DNA of 64,000 nucleotides from Rhizomys pruinosus (lineage: Eukaryota > Chordata > Mammalia > Rodentia > Spalacidae): assembly GCA_009823505.1 (NCBI GenBank), contig VZQC01010399.1:904862-968861 (forward strand), given 5' to 3'. Position numbers and translations under genes: made by a program. The notes below the pieces were generated by a model. That model saw nothing but the letters and a program-made list of their open reading frames with translations, did not search any database and had not been told where the DNA came from. Numbering within the stretch: position 1 is the first letter of the stretch; every line of letters begins with the position of its first letter. Positions 1 through 12,849 of this stretch are shown here, piece after piece.

Positions 1-135
1 AACTTCCTTAAACATCTACCTAATATCAACAACTACCTAATGTCATCAACTCCTATGTTCCCAGTATAGGCTTTATGCACTTAAATTTTTTGTATTATTT
101 GTGTGGGTTTTTGTTTATTTGTTTGTTTGTTTGTT

Positions 136-280
136 TCTGAGAAAAGGCCTCAGATAGGCCAGGCTGGTCTTGAACTCAATATGTAGCTGAGGACAATCTT
201 CTACTCCTAATCCTCCTGCTTCCCCTCTTGAGTGCTGGGATTAGAGTTGCACACCACCATTTCCAGTTTATGTGGTGCTG
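136..280 (-). repeat. Degenerate antisense B1 SINE
   Basis: The plus strand reads as the reverse complement of B1: an A-tail side T-rich stretch, then the aggctggtcttgaactc core and a gctgggatta-like head. It is strongly diverged and has an insertion around 190-210. It is an old 7SL-derived SINE. The (TTTG)n run at about 112-135 is its decayed tail. Confidence 0.6.
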
Positions 281-305
281 GAAATTAAACCTAGGACTTT
301 TATCT

Positions 306-535
306 GTTTTTTTAATTTTTTAATTTATTTTTTATGTGTATGAGTGTACTGTCTTCATGTAGGTTTGTGCATCCGTGTCGTGCAATGCCATGGAGGTCAG
401 AAGAGGGTGTCGGATTCCCCTGGAACTGGAGTTAAAGACGATTCTCAGCCACCATGTGGGTGCTGGGGATCAAACCTGGGTCCTCTGCAAGAGCAGTCGG
501 CGCTCTTAACCGCTAGGCCATCTCTCCAGCCCCCA
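306..535 (-). repeat. Antisense B2-type SINE, short subfamily
   Basis: Reverse complement of the local B2 form: it ends with ctctccagccc, has the B box complement gatcaaacc, and has the characteristic 3' domain (gtactgtct..catgtaggtttgtgca). It lacks the extra ~20-base block seen in the second B2 subfamily of this window. The apparent reading frame across it is repeat-derived and not a gene. Confidence 0.93.
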
Positions 536-716
536 CTAGGCAAGCATTCTACCAACTGAATTATATCCCCAGCCTCCATAATTTTTATATTTCAGTTACA
601 CCTCAACAAGTTGATAAATAACAATTTACTTTCCATCCTCCATTTGTTGGGCAAGAAAATTATATTCTCAAATTTATTTTTTAAGTTGTTCTGATTTTTC
701 ATTTTTTCTTCTTATT

Positions 717-722
717 TATCTA

Positions 723-769
<47 letters not shown>

Positions 770-770
770 A
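717..770. repeat. (ATCT)n microsatellite
   Basis: About twelve uninterrupted tctatc-type tetranucleotide units. The second copy of this region at about 13395-13433 carries fewer units, which is one of the few differences between the two copies. Confidence 0.97.
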
Positions 771-776
771 TGGGAG

Positions 777-925
777 GGTGTATGTGCATTTGAGCCACAG
801 CTCCACTCAGGTGTGGGGGCAGAAGTCAACTTGAGTTAGCTCTCTCCTTTCATCATGAGGGTCTGGGGGATAAAACACAGTTGGACTTAGCAGCAAGTGT
901 CTTTACCCACTGAACTATGTGAAAA
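777..925 (-). repeat. Antisense B3-like SINE
   Basis: Ends with tttacccactgaacta, the complement of a tRNA-like head, and contains the B3-type stretch gggggcagaagtcaacttgag. It is diverged. The duplicate lies at about 13440-13590. Confidence 0.6.
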
Positions 926-1084
926 GATCCTATACTGGTCATTTTTGAGTTTATATCTTTTTTTCTTTCAGAATATATCTATGGATAGAATTTTTAATTT
1001 AACACAAGTTTTTGCCTTCTAAATCCAGTGTATCACATATTTTTTTTCATTTTGAATTTACTCAACCTTTCATTTATTTTTTTA

Positions 1085-1960
1085 ATTTGTAGTAAAATAC
1101 ACATCATAACATTTACCATCTTACCCATTTTAACTAGAGTTAAGCAATTTTAAGTATATCCACACTGATTGGCAATCAATCTCCAGAACTTTTTTATACA
1201 TTGAATTTTATTAAGAAAATGTTTTAATGTTAATGTAAGCACTGACATTGAGGGAGAAAGAGAGGCACACAGGTAGAAGCTAGTACATACCTCAGGGGCG
1301 TGGGGGGCTTCTTCAGAGTAACCTCTAGAACTCTTCATCCTGCAAAGCCAGAACTATATCCCCCCAACACCTTTTCATTTAACTCACCTCCAAGCCCCTG
1401 GCAACTACAAATCTACTTTAAGTATCTATGAAATTTCACTGTTAGGTACCTCATATCTGTAGAGTCATACAATGTATTTGTCTTTTTAACTGGCTAATTT
1501 CACTTAGTATAATGTCCTCAAAGTTCCTCCCAATGGTAGTATCTGAATTTCCTTCTTTTTAAGGCTGAATACTAGACAATGTGTTGACTCATTCATTCAC
1601 TGATGAGCACTTGAGTTGCCTTCACATGCTGGCTATTATGAGTATACCACCAACAGCCTCAGTACGTAAATCTTTCTTTGAGATCCTACTTTCAATTATT
1701 TTACCAATACAGCCAGAATTAGGATCAAATAGTAATTTTGGTTTTAGTTTTTGAGGACCCAGCATTCTGTTTTCCAGAGTAGCTGCACATTTAACGTTCC
1801 CATCTGCAGTGTACAGGGTTCTGATTTCAGGACTTAGGATTTCCTGCATGCATTAGTTTTTAGTATAGCAGCCACCCTAATGTGTGTAAAGCTGTATCTC
1901 ATTGTCCATATGATTTTTCATTATGCATATTCTAGAAATATTTAAATAAATTCTATAAAT
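1085..1960 (-). repeat. Ancient antisense L1 3' end (L1M type)
   Basis: On the plus strand the order of landmarks is that of an inverted mammalian-wide old L1 3' region: taaaatacacatcataaca, a cccctggcaactac block, gtacctcatatct, atttcacttagtataatg, and a later agtagctgcacattt block. No reading frame survives. About 1200-1330 is extra sequence inside it that I cannot assign. The same element is repeated at about 13755-14630. Confidence 0.75.
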
Positions 1961-1964
1961 TAGT

Positions 1965-2258
1965 GGGGGGGGGTGCATGCATGCACTTGTGTGCATATGT
2001 ATGGCCAGAAGACGATATCAGGTGTCCTCTATCTCTCTGCCTTATTCCTTTGAGACAAGGTCTCTCACTGAACCTGGAACTAGGCTGGCATCCAGCAAAC
2101 CCCACTGATCCTCCTGTCTCTGTCTCCCACAGCTCTGGGGTTACAGACACACCAGCAATCACTCTCAGTTTTTTTTACACGGGCTCTGGGAGCTGATCTC
2201 AGATCCTCATGCTTGTGTAGCAAGCACTCTAACACACTAACCCATCTCTCTAGCTCCT
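1965..2258 (-). repeat. Antisense B4/RSINE1-like SINE
   Basis: Reads in reverse as a B1-like half (gagacaaggtctctcactgaacctgg) followed by an ID-like half ending aacccatctctctagctcc, which is the B4 architecture of ID fused to B1. It is an old and diverged copy. The duplicate lies at about 14640-14925. Confidence 0.72.
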
Positions 2259-2322
2259 CAATTTAGATTTCTAAATGTTTTTGTTTCAGAGTAGTATAAC
2301 ACAAAGAATTAAAAAACAACAC

Positions 2323-2470
2323 AGGCCAGGTATGGTGGCACACGCCTTTAATCCTAGCACTTGGGAGGCAGAGGCAGGCAGATCTCTGAGTTCCAAGACA
2401 GCTGGAGCTACAGGGAGACCCTGTCTCAAAAAGTCAAAAACAAAAAAACAAAAAACAAAAAAAATAAAAA
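2323..2470 (+). repeat. B1 SINE
   Basis: Starts aggccaggtatggtggcaca, carries gcctttaatcctagcacttg and ends with gagaccctgtctc plus an A-rich tail. It has a small internal deletion relative to full B1. It lies directly past the end of the duplicated block. Confidence 0.92.
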
Positions 2471-2679
2471 AACAAAAAAATAAAAAAACAACCAACCACA
2501 AAATATGTAAAACCTCCCTCCATAACTGAAGAGTTATTTTACCAAGTAATGTTAACAAAGGATACAAAATAACAAGGCATAGTTAAGACAAAAACAATAA
2601 ATCCAATCCTTGTATCAGTTTTGAGTATCTGCAGCTTATTAGAAAAACTGACAAAATTCATTCTCTAACTGTAAATTAG

Positions 2680-4325
2680 AGCCGACTGTTATAGAGGATT
2701 GAAAGGTGATTCCTGGACAAACTGTCAACCCATGAAAGGAAACAACCTGAACTGATCAGTGCCCAAAATGACATCTCCAGAGAAAGTAGATTGTTTTGCT
2801 TCTGGCCCACTTGTGCCCCTTTTCTAAGCCTAGGGAACAATCTGCGGAAGAGGGAGCATGGTAGAATGTAAGGGCTGCGATTGGGGTGAATGGTGAAACT
2901 ACAGCAATATAGACTGGACATTAATATATATTTTTGATCGACATGATTTACATACAAGCACCCTCCAGCTAGGATGGTAGGTAAGCCTATTGGGTTTCAT
3001 GTCGCTGGGTTTTGGGCATAGCACTGCAAATTGGTCATGACATGAAGGATGCTTGTACTCATACTTATTAACTTATTGATTAAAAAAAAAATGAGATTTA
3101 AGGGCTGGAGAGATAGAACTTAAAGGAGTTTAAGAGCACTGACTAGCTACTTGCATGAGGACCCGGGTTCGATACTATGCTTTACAGCAACCACACATAA
3201 AGCGAAGGAGAAATGTCTTGACTCAGATTTACCAGGGAATCCGACAAATGAAAACTCTAGATTCTGGCCTCGCGCGTTTGTATCCGACACAGGTGCACAA
3301 ACTGACATTCCATGCAGACTCTGTACGAAAATAATTAAGTAAGAACAATAGCTATTTTTTATAGAAAAATGAATATACACACAAAAATGAAGGCGAATAA
3401 AGAAAAACGACGGACTAATCTTTACTAAATGCTCATGGACTATAACTTTGATCCAAGAAGTTACGAATATTTTTTTTTTATTTTTTATTTTTTTCATTTT
3501 TGTGCGTGCTATTTTTCAAGACTAACTATCAATAGGGTGCTCCCGTCACGGCCCACCAATGCTTAGAACTTCACATATGATAAAAGTGGCAAAAGACCAG
3601 GCTGGCCTTAGAACTGCACAGAGATCCACCTGCCTCTGCCTGACTAAAGAAGGTTCTTAGCGCCCATGTGGGTGCTGGAATCGCACTTGGGTCTCTGCAA
3701 GGAGCAGTCAGAATGGTTTAACTTGATTGATGTTACCTTCTCTCCACCCCCAAGAGAGTAAGAGATTTTATACCTAAGACTAAATTTGTTGTCCATAAGA
3801 ATAGGATTAATGTTAACACAAACAGATCTTTTCCATCTAATTATCAAACATCTACTCTAGGAGACATGAAATAAAGGGATTTAAAGATCCTAAGATAGAA
3901 ATGATAGGGCACTGCGATTCAGGGGTGTAATGGTGGAAACTACAGCATGTGCTAGTCTGGACACTCATTGATCAACTTGATTGAAAGCAAACATACCATA
4001 GTCACCCTCCATTGGATGGTGGGGCTGTAGTTTTTTGGGCACAACAGCCTGCAGATCTAGGTTTTGCATGAAGGATACTTATACTCATGGATTAAAATTC
4101 ATCCTTATGACAGCTAAAAGAAGTCCTGAACACAACTATAGGGAACTGAAGAAGAAAGATGCGAGCGCAACAGTATATGGAGCTGAGGAATTGATGATCA
4201 TTGGATGGGGTGAGGGGGTGGGGGTGGCAGGGAAAAGGGATAAGCCTGAACTGAGGAAAAAAGTCTGTCAATGTGTCAAATTCCACGCAAAGCATCAAAT
4301 AAAAAACTAATTTTAAAAAAAATAA
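2680..4325 (+). repeat. L1-like 3' end, interrupted and in poor-quality sequence
   Basis: The stretch at 2690-3060 (ctggacaaactgtcaacccatgaa, gtaagggctgcgattgggg, gggcatagcactgcaaattgg) matches the reverse complement of 38000-38300. The stretch at 3900-4320 repeats the same landmarks and runs on into gataagcctgaactgagg, agcatcaaataaa and an A-rich tail. This is a rodent L1-type 3' UTR. It appears twice because a clean part is followed by a noisy re-reading. Another fragment lies inverted at about 13100-13249. Confidence 0.6.
3103..3345 (+). repeat. B2-type SINE with many errors
   Basis: Head gggctggagagatag and B-box-like acccgggttcgata are followed by gggaatccgaca and a cacaggtgcacaaactgacat 3' domain, all with scattered inserted bases. 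The error pattern, mostly small insertions, is like uncorrected long-read sequence and unlike age-related substitutions. Confidence 0.72.
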
Positions 4326-5559
4326 TAATAATAAATGAATTTTTAAAAACTATAATACTGAGTGATTAATAGTGGCTGATTAAATAATAATGAATATATC
4401 AGAAAGAAAAAAAATTCAAAAACAACATAAATGTAAGCTGCAAGAAAAACTTCAAAGGAAGAAATTGAGTGAAAAATACTCAAAAAGATATTTATTCATA
4501 ACAGGTACGCTCCAAGAAGCATTTTTCCAGTAAAAAATAATTTAGATGAATCTATACTTGATGTTGTTCTTTAACTTGATTTATATTATAGATTTCTCTT
4601 CCTTTTTAGCTAGTATGCATTATTATGATGTCGAAAAATAGTAAACTATACTTCCTCAGTTTAAAAGTCAGAGAGAGAGTGACAGATACTGGCAACGAAC
4701 AATTTCAATGACATAGAATTAAAAATCAAGGTGCCAAGGAGACAAGTTTCCTACACAAATTGAGAGTCCCTTGTGATGGTTACTCTTAACTATCAACTTG
4801 ACACTGCTGATCACATGAGAGTCCTCTCACACCAAAAGATAAATACAAAGCACACCTCTGGTTATGTTGGAGGGAAGTATGTCTGAGAACGGAGGATAGA
4901 GTACTGGAGAGTGTAACCATTCGAAGTGGTGGATCTTGACCCTGGCTCCTTCCACTTCCTCTTACTTTTTTAATTTTCTTTTATTGTTATTAATACTTTT
5001 CATATATCAGTCTTCATCATTTCTCAATCCAATTTAGAGTGATTTCCCCTTTCCATGCCCCTCCAACCCCCACCTGTATTCTCACCATCTGGTCCAGTAC
5101 ATGTCTTACAAATTTCTTTTCTGAGTCTTTTACCAGAGTTTTGTTTTTTAACGTAGAGGCTTGTTTTGGGGAGAACTTACTGTTTCAGTCTTTTTTTCCA
5201 GTTTTTTGTTGTTATTATACTCTCCTACTTGCATTGCTTCAGTATATATACATATATGTGTAATATATATGTATATATGTATCATTATGTAGTACATTTA
5301 ACAAAGTTAATGTATACATACTATATAGTCAATTATCTACCATTATTATATTAAATGTATTAATATGTACAATATATATAGTTACGACCATTATTTATAA
5401 ATGTATATATGTAACATATATTACACATCATTTAAGATAGATTAGAACATTAACATAATAGCTACAAGAGATCTTATTCAATGCTATCATCTTACCAATA
5501 TATAACCATACATACTAATCTGGAGGATTTTCTTTTCCTTTTTTTTTTTGTCTTTTTAT

Positions 5560-5715
5560 TTTTGTTGTTGTGTTTTTTGAGAAAAGGATCACCCTGCTAG
5601 AGATTTCCCAGCTATCCTGGATACTCACTCTGTAGTTTGACCAGAGGGCATTATCACAAAGAATCAGCCTCTTCCTCTGCCTTCCTGAGTGCTAGAATTA
5701 AAAGCCATGCGAAGC
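5560..5715 (-). repeat. Diverged antisense B1 SINE
   Basis: Shows tttgagaaaaggatc, ctggatactcactctgtag and ctgccttcctgagtgctag in the order expected of an inverted B1. It is followed by T-rich tracts up to about 5810. Confidence 0.5.
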
Positions 5716-5829
5716 TACTATCTTTTTTAAGACCTACATTCACCTTTAGTGTCATTTATTTTCTTTCTTTATTTTCTTTTCTTTTCATTTTTCTTTTTTT
5801 GTTTTTTTTGCGTTGAAAATATGAGAGTG

Positions 5830-8800
5830 TTCATGTTGTCCTTAAGAAAATGTTGTACGTAAGGCTCCTTCCTTGGGGCAAAACCCCAAACAACAACATT
5901 TCAGTCTTGCCATGTTCTTTTTGTGATTCGTCACACTACGAGGGGTCTTCCTATCCCATGGTCACCAAATGAAGGTCCAGTAAGCACTTCCATTGTATCC
6001 TGTCTCTATGTAGCTATTACATGTTAACTCCAGCCTCCGTTGATACAACCTGGGTAGTCCCAACAATGGCAGTCCTATACCCTAGCACAGGCTGAAACCG
6101 CCAAGTAGCTGCCTTCAAGTCCAAAGCCACCAAGCTGAATATCTCGCAGTCCCCATCTGGCATTGAAGGTTTGGAAGGAGGAGGTCTCTTTGGAGAAAGA
6201 AAGGAGAACAATTGAGATTCTTCTCCTCTGGACAAGCTTCGGATAGAAGTTATCTGGGAGATGGGGTTAAAAAAGCTGGTGAACTTCGGGTGCTTGGGAG
6301 AGATAGCAATACCTGCGCCGCTTAAGTAGCACCTAGACTGTGTGGGCTTGTCGCTTGGGGCAAGAAATGAGCTCCGAGGAGTTCTCATCCCCAGTTGTGA
6401 ACTCCTCTGGCAACACGAGAGGACAATGGGCAGAGAGCTTGAAAACCCAGGTTTGCTGCTTTGTAAACGTCACAGTTTCCAGGGGAAATACCGACCACCT
6501 TAACAACTGCTTAGATTCTTCCCATTCTGCGATCCCCATCCTTAATTATTTTGCTTAAGAGGTAGTCATATCTAGCAGTTGAAGCACGGGTTGTGTGCGT
6601 AGTTTTGTGTGTCGTGCAGACGTCGTACAAGTTGGCAGACAGTATAGCTGTAAGGTATAATCATTGTGATGGTCAGATATGATTGATGAAAGAAAAAAGT
6701 AGGTAAGATAAATAAAAAATAAAAATATTAATATTATAAAAAAAAAAAAGAAGCTTGGGTTGAACTATTTGCATCATGTGTGATACAGATCCTTTATGTG
6801 AGTAAAGGATGGGACTAAAAGCAGTGGCACACGAGTAGCTATGTTTGCCAAAAAGGTAAGAATGTAAAGACAGGTTCTATATCAAATGAAAAGTATATGC
6901 GTAGGTTTAGCTCTATCGAGAGGGCTTTATAAAGAGTACATAATCTCTCAATTTTTTATTTTCCCGTTTTTTTCCTTTTTAACTAAAGATAAATGTTTTA
7001 TAAACTGAAGGATACATCTTGTTTCTAGTGAGGGCCTAACTAGATTATTTCTGGTTAATGCTTTCTCCTTTTGGGATACTTAAGGCCATTGCACATTAGC
7101 CTCAAGAATTAATCTTCAAAGATTTTTGTTTATTCCTAAGGTCAGTAGGGACACTGGTTCAAGGGGATCATGTTTAGTGGTGAAAGTTTATTCGAGCAGT
7201 GGCACGAAGAGGGAAACCATAGGCCCTCTTGTTTGAGCTGTTCATTGCACTGGTATCTCTGAGTGTATAGGTGATGAGTTACAAAATGCTGTGCCCCTGC
7301 CATTCCTTTCTCTGTGATGTTGCTAAATCCTTGGGATCCAACCAAGCCAGGGGACGCAAATGAGGCCAATACCTAGCAACAGTTCCGGATCCCTTAGAAA
7401 CAATGAAACAGGAAGCCAAAGGGAATTGTTCTCCTTTAAACTGTTCTCTCAGGTAATCTGTTACCGAGCTCCTGAAATAATGAGTCGATTGGTTTTGTTA
7501 TGTGCTTAATAAAATCATTTCCTTGAGAAATTTAATTGTATCCACTAGAGTCAATCCCCTCCTTTGTCGAGTGTTAGAAGCCAGGATGTAAGCTGAGATG
7601 ATGTAGACACACCTCAGAACCGAGCACTAATCTGTTGAAGCACATAACGCACTCATTACAACTTTGATACAAACATTTAAAGAGTTGAGTGCTTGAGAGA
7701 TGGACTCTCAGTGGTTACAGAAACGCCATCTGGCTGCAGTGCTTCTCTCTAGAGAATCACCAGGTTTCGCGTTCCAGTTTCACAATATGGATGAAAGTTA
7801 CCCATTGAGAAACGCCTCATCCACTCGATCTAGTAACTCTCCATAATCTCTACTTACTCAGGTCCCTGGGCAATCTAGAGTACAACAACACCCAACAATA
7901 AGAGCACGAATATCACATGTAAATAAAATTTTTATTTTATTTATTTTTTTACAGGGAGACAGTCGCAAACCGCAAGTCACCCCACTACCCACAAATTACG
8001 CCAGTCGAGTTTCCCGCAATTTGGGAAATCCGCAGCGGGTCAGCACATCCAATGCAAATGGATGAGCCCTCTGCATCCTTGGGAAATCATCCACCTTCTG
8101 ATTCAAAGGTATACATGTAAATAAAAATTTTTAAAAGATTTAAAAAAAAAAAATCAAGATTTTTTTTTTTTTTTTTTTTTTTTTTGTTTTTTGTTTTTGT
8201 ATTTCTTTAAAGGCAATGCCTCAGTAAACTCATCCTTCTGGCACTGTGAAAACAAATTTGTTGAGTTAAATAAAATAGAAACATATGGCCTACCATTTAC
8301 ACTATGAGACATACCCCAACACAGGAAGCAGGGAACAAACTATGTTTTATATATGAGCACTGGGTTGAACAGTATATTCGAGATAATTTTGGTAGGAAAT
8401 AACTACCAATGCTTTCGGAAATAAGCTAAGTTAATTTCGCATGAACGATGCTGTTTCCTTTAACATACCGACAATTCATCTATAATTCAGGCATACACAT
8501 CTTTTTTTTGCGAAATAGGGTTTACGTGTGTAGTCCCGCCTTCACTGGTCTAAGAATTCATAATGTGACCAGGCTGGCCTTGAATTACATCACATAAAGT
8601 CTAACCCATCTGCATAACGTCTCCAAGAGGTGCTGAGGATTAATTTTATGAAAGAAATAGCAGATATGGCCAAACTAACGAACAATCAGCCGAATAATCA
8701 TGGACCTCAATTTCTTGAATACCTACTACTGTGCCCGACACTATTTGAGTATGTCACGAGTTAGAATGATGTACTAAAATTCTGCGGCTAGAGAGATAGC

Positions 8801-9895
8801 CTAGTGTTAGGAGCACAATGCTCTTGCAGAGTGACCTGGGTCCGTTAATCCTCAGATTGAGCATCACATGGAAGCTGAGAACGTCTGTAACTCCAATTCC
8901 CAAGGAGAACTCTCAGTTGTGAAGATGGGTAATCCAAATCCGCCTCCTACGGAGCTGGAAACGAATCACCTTCGGCCGCAGTCACTTGCAAGCGATGGTT
9001 AACAGCAGGGTGCAGACACTGACCTGAGAATCAATTGCAGACCAGTTTTGCACATTTCAAAAGGAACACATTACAAATAAATAAATAAAAATTTAAAAAA
9101 AAGAAAAAAAGAGAGATGTACACATGGTTCTTTTGACTTGCCCGCTATGCACCTCAACAATGGGGAATCATGTCTATAGCTGAGAGGCTCCAATTCTTTA
9201 AGCTGGGAGTGAGTGTTGAAATCCATAGCTAGTGGCCTTCTCTTTTGTAGATGATTTACCTTCACCCATGCAACTCACTCAAAGAGCGAGCAGCTGGCAG
9301 AGATATAGAGCAAGCAAAGTTACTGTGCTGCAGCACATCTCGTATGAGTTTCAAGGCCACCTGGCCTAATCAGGGGCTATTTCAGGCCAGCTGGGACACA
9401 GGGAGATCCCTCTGTCTCAAAAATATAAATAAAATCTAATCAACTTTATAGACGGCGGCCTGGAGATGTGACTCATATAGTTTAAGCACTTACTGCGCTG
9501 GTCTCTTCAAGAGGACCTCAACCCAGGTCAGCTGTCCCCAGCACCAAAAATAAATACAATCACACACAAACATGGCGAGGAAGCTAGCATCTCACGATCC
9601 AACAAAACTACTCCAGCTCTCTCAAGGGACACATACACCGGTGAGAATGGCAGTAAATCATGAGCTAATGAATCTGTAGGCAACGGGCTCTACGATGCAG
9701 CAAAAAGGCACAGTAAGAATTCATAGAGAGATCCCAAATATAAATCCACTAATACACATAAACTAGATCTAATATAAATGAAATTCAAATATTATTTATT
9801 AGCTTTTTCATTTTTTAATACTTCTCTACTTTTTTTTCCTCTTTGTGCAAGCTTTTGGCTTTGAATATAATTAAATTAAATTACGTTTTAAAAAC
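5830..9895. repeat. Degraded copy of 17510-20065
   Basis: Colinear with 17510-20065 over its whole length but about 1.5 kb longer because of inserted bases. Anchors include tggtcaccaaatga, gatacaacctgggtagtccc, ccccatctggcattgaagg, the U1-derived segment at 7953-8118 and a run of about 50 identical bases near 8240-8295 shared with 18960-19012. The embedded B2, U1 and B1 are therefore not additional genomic copies unless the duplication is proved. Confidence 0.9.
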
Positions 9896-12432
9896 ACTCA
9901 ATTTATCTTACATTCCAAAAAGCATTTACTGAGTGTCCAGTAAAAAAAAGTCATCAGGTATATTCCAGACAAAACATAATTAAACCACAAAAACCAGAGG
10001 GCTACTAATACCATAAATAAATACAACGACCAGCCACGGAGTTCTATCAGTTCTGGATAACTTATGCTCTATTTGTCACTCCAACAATTCCAGAGATTAA
10101 TGTTGAATTAAATTTAGGTATTGACCGTATTGACTCAACAAAAAGTATATGTCATACAGAGGAGTTACCCAATTGCTCCTTAAACCTTCTTTGAGAGTAA
10201 AATTGGCCAAAATCATGCTGACTCCCTCAAATTGGATTAACTACTAGATAGAGTTGGCCTAAATGGACGTTAAGCGATAGAAAGCTACTCTTTGTTGTTA
10301 AGGCAAAAGATTTTTAGAGCGCCTTGTGGCCTCTTCTTTAGTAGCAATTTCAGTTTTCTCTTACCTAAATCTTCAATCTTAACTTAAATTCCTCCTGCAC
10401 AGTGAGGGAGACTACAAGTCCCAAATGTAATTATACGTTCCTGAGTAAGAGGGCAACTATGAGTTACATAGAGATTATTTATTCCCTTAAAGAGAAGTAA
10501 TGACAGTAGGTCTTCCCAACTCTGTTGAGAGTGGAGACTGGACCATATGGTCAGAGCCGCACACTTAATCAGCAGTAAGATCCAAAACATAGGAAGAGTG
10601 CAGTACACCAATGATAGCTCACTTGAGAACTGAAACAGATGAACTCTAAGAGCTCAAGAAGATACAGCTCAATCGTACTCCGCTCCCTATTAGGAAAATA
10701 ACTTGAAGTAACAAACACTTAAGAGGAATAGATCCCTACTAGGCATGCCTGTATTGGTAGACGAATTCCCATAGCTCTGGCGGGGTGCGCAGTGAAGGGT
10801 CTTGGGGCAATAGGGAAGACAGTCACCAGCAACGGGTCCACGTACCGACTTTCGTACGTGATAAATAAATTACTCATAAAGCTGTTATGGTTGAGACAAC
10901 ATATAAAAATAGCCAAAAAAATTAAGCACCAAAACAATGAGAAACTATGCTAAGAGCCAGGGCGCAATTTTTGGAGTACAATAATAACAATGACATCAAA
11001 GGGGCAGCGAGAATCGTTCTTAAGCGAAAAAACTTGCCTCTGACACCATTCCTAATATTGGCTAAGTTTAATCTCCTCTGCGGTAAGTGGACGTTGCTAA
11101 GAGCTGCTAGCACTCACAGATCCTAAGAATACAAATAAAGCACAAGGATACGGGCTTGTTCTACGCAATATTTATACCGTCCTATCCTAGCATGCGATGG
11201 AAGGTAAAAAGTTGGATAGAATCTTGTCTTAATTTTAGGGTAATTTTTGCATCCTACCTAGTTAATCTAAAGAACCACAGTGCACAATCTCCATTATGTA
11301 GGCTCTTCACAAATCACCATCCCTTTACTATCTTTTTTTTTTCTTTTTTTTTTTTTTTTGTCTTTTGAGACAGGGTTTTTTTTTTTTTTTAGTCCCAGCT
11401 GGCTGGGAGCCGCTCTATCTAGTCCCTAGCACGAGCTGACGACCACAATTCAGACACAAACATAAATGTTATTTAAATTTAATCCCACAGCGCAAGATCT
11501 GCGTTGTTTTTAATCAATAAAGCGCCATTGCTTATGCCTCGTCCTCTCCACTCAAGAATTTCTTGACTACTTTCAGCACTTGTTTAATTTCAGAGAGCAA
11601 GATCTCCCAATAACAGGAGACCGAGGTACCACGCTAATGCACCTACCAAAACAATAACACGGCTCTCTGATGGTGTGCAATAGGGGAAAAGAGGGGTATA
11701 AGTGGTTAAAGCTATTATATTTAGGTTAAAAGAGGGGCCCAAAGCCTAGTAAGCTTTTTTACATTATAAACAAGCTGAAATAGTATCTCCAGAACCCCAC
11801 AATAAAAAGGTTGAACAGAAGTGGTGTGTCCATATTACTTTGGTGCTTAAATAGTGTGGAGACGGTTAGATTCCTGAAGCCTCAGACCGTACTAATGCTG
11901 AATCAATGACCCTCAGGTTCTCCTAGAGATCTTACCTAAAAAAAACAAAGAGAGCAAGTGAGGAAAGAAACACAATGTCAAGCTCTGGCTTCCACACACA
12001 TGTATCAGTGCAAACCATCTGCACTACAGTACATGTAGTAAAAAATAACACTGCTGACAAGAAAGCACTTACACATACACACCACTTAACGTCACAGAAC
12101 TGTCCACTTCTTTAGTCTTTGTCAATTAATATCAGCAGTTGGTATATAGCTGCACAAAAAAGCTACATGTTAAACAATTTCAAAAACATATGAGGTAGCT
12201 CAGACTAAGATAATTAATCATCCTAACAGATCCTTGGACAGAAATGGAACGCCATACTAAGGTAATTTAGACCATAGAAAACGTTAGACCTTTGGCAGGC
12301 CCTTAATAAATAAAGAAGGAGGACATGAAGTAGGTGGCGTAGGTGAGGTGAAATCTGATTGAGTTGAGATGGGTAAAGGGTCTGAATACATGGAGATAAC
12401 ACTGCATGAAATTTCTAAGGGAATAACAAAAT

Positions 12433-12473
<41 letters not shown>

Positions 12474-12489
12474 CCAATTATCCTTGCTT

Positions 12490-12672
12490 AAAAACCAGTC
12501 ATGGTGGCTCACGCCTAAATCTCATGATTCAGGAGGACAGAGGCAGAGGGAGAGGAGGGGGAGGCAGGAGAACTGTGTATTTTGAGAACTTCGAAGTCAG
12601 TCTGGTCTCTTACGCAAAATTTCCGCCAAGCGAGTTTACAGGGAAGACCCCTTGTTTCAAAAAAAAACATAA
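12490..12672 (+). repeat. Noisy B1 SINE
   Basis: B1 landmarks in order (gtcatggtggctcacgcct, ggaggacagaggcag, gaacttcgaagtcagtctgg, agggaagacccc) with many inserted bases and a duplicated purine-rich middle. It is preceded by a long T run at 12438-12473. Confidence 0.6.
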
Positions 12673-12752
12673 GATCCTTGTTAACAGTAAAGAACTTGTT
12701 AAGTATTGCTTTTCCTATTCAAAATGGAAATACAGTAGATTTTTTTAATGGA

Positions 12753-12753
12753 N
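12753..12753. other. Ambiguous base at a sequence join
   Basis: The single N separates the noisy block ending here from an inverted L1-like/B2 fragment and the second copy of the 1.73 kb block. Four similar single Ns lie at 14976, 20171, 24215 and 45489. Confidence 0.9.
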
Positions 12754-12849
12754 TGAAATCACCAAAAAAAAAAAAAAAAAACACACCATAAGCTAATTGG
12801 GTAGCCAGGTGCTTTAGAAGGATTGTCCGGTTGTTACCTTTGTCGACCA

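Larger units (their letters stand above)
577..2309. repeat. Large duplicated block, copy 1
   Basis: About 1.73 kb is repeated almost exactly at 13250-14975. Differences are limited to homopolymer lengths, the tetranucleotide count and a few bases, for example c versus g in the tract reading accaata(c/g)agccag. All embedded SINEs and the old L1 are carried along. The second copy stops at an N. The simplest reading is an assembly overlap or retained second haplotype, not a biological tandem duplication. Confidence 0.96.
3100..12752. other. Low-accuracy gap-fill-like sequence
   Basis: Within this span recognisable repeats and the copy of 17.5-20.07 kb are full of one- to few-base insertions and substitutions, while flanking sequence is clean. 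It ends at an N (12753). About 4330-5550 is AT-rich, with TA-rich tracts around 5245-5400, and I see no gene in it. About 9896-12490 shows no recognisable gene, only a noisy antisense B1 near 11340-11430. Coding calls here would be unreliable. Confidence 0.75.

Noticed and set aside
7953..8118. A second U1 pseudogene
   Set aside because: It is the error-filled copy of the 18.7 kb U1 pseudogene within the duplicated noisy block, so it is not counted separately.
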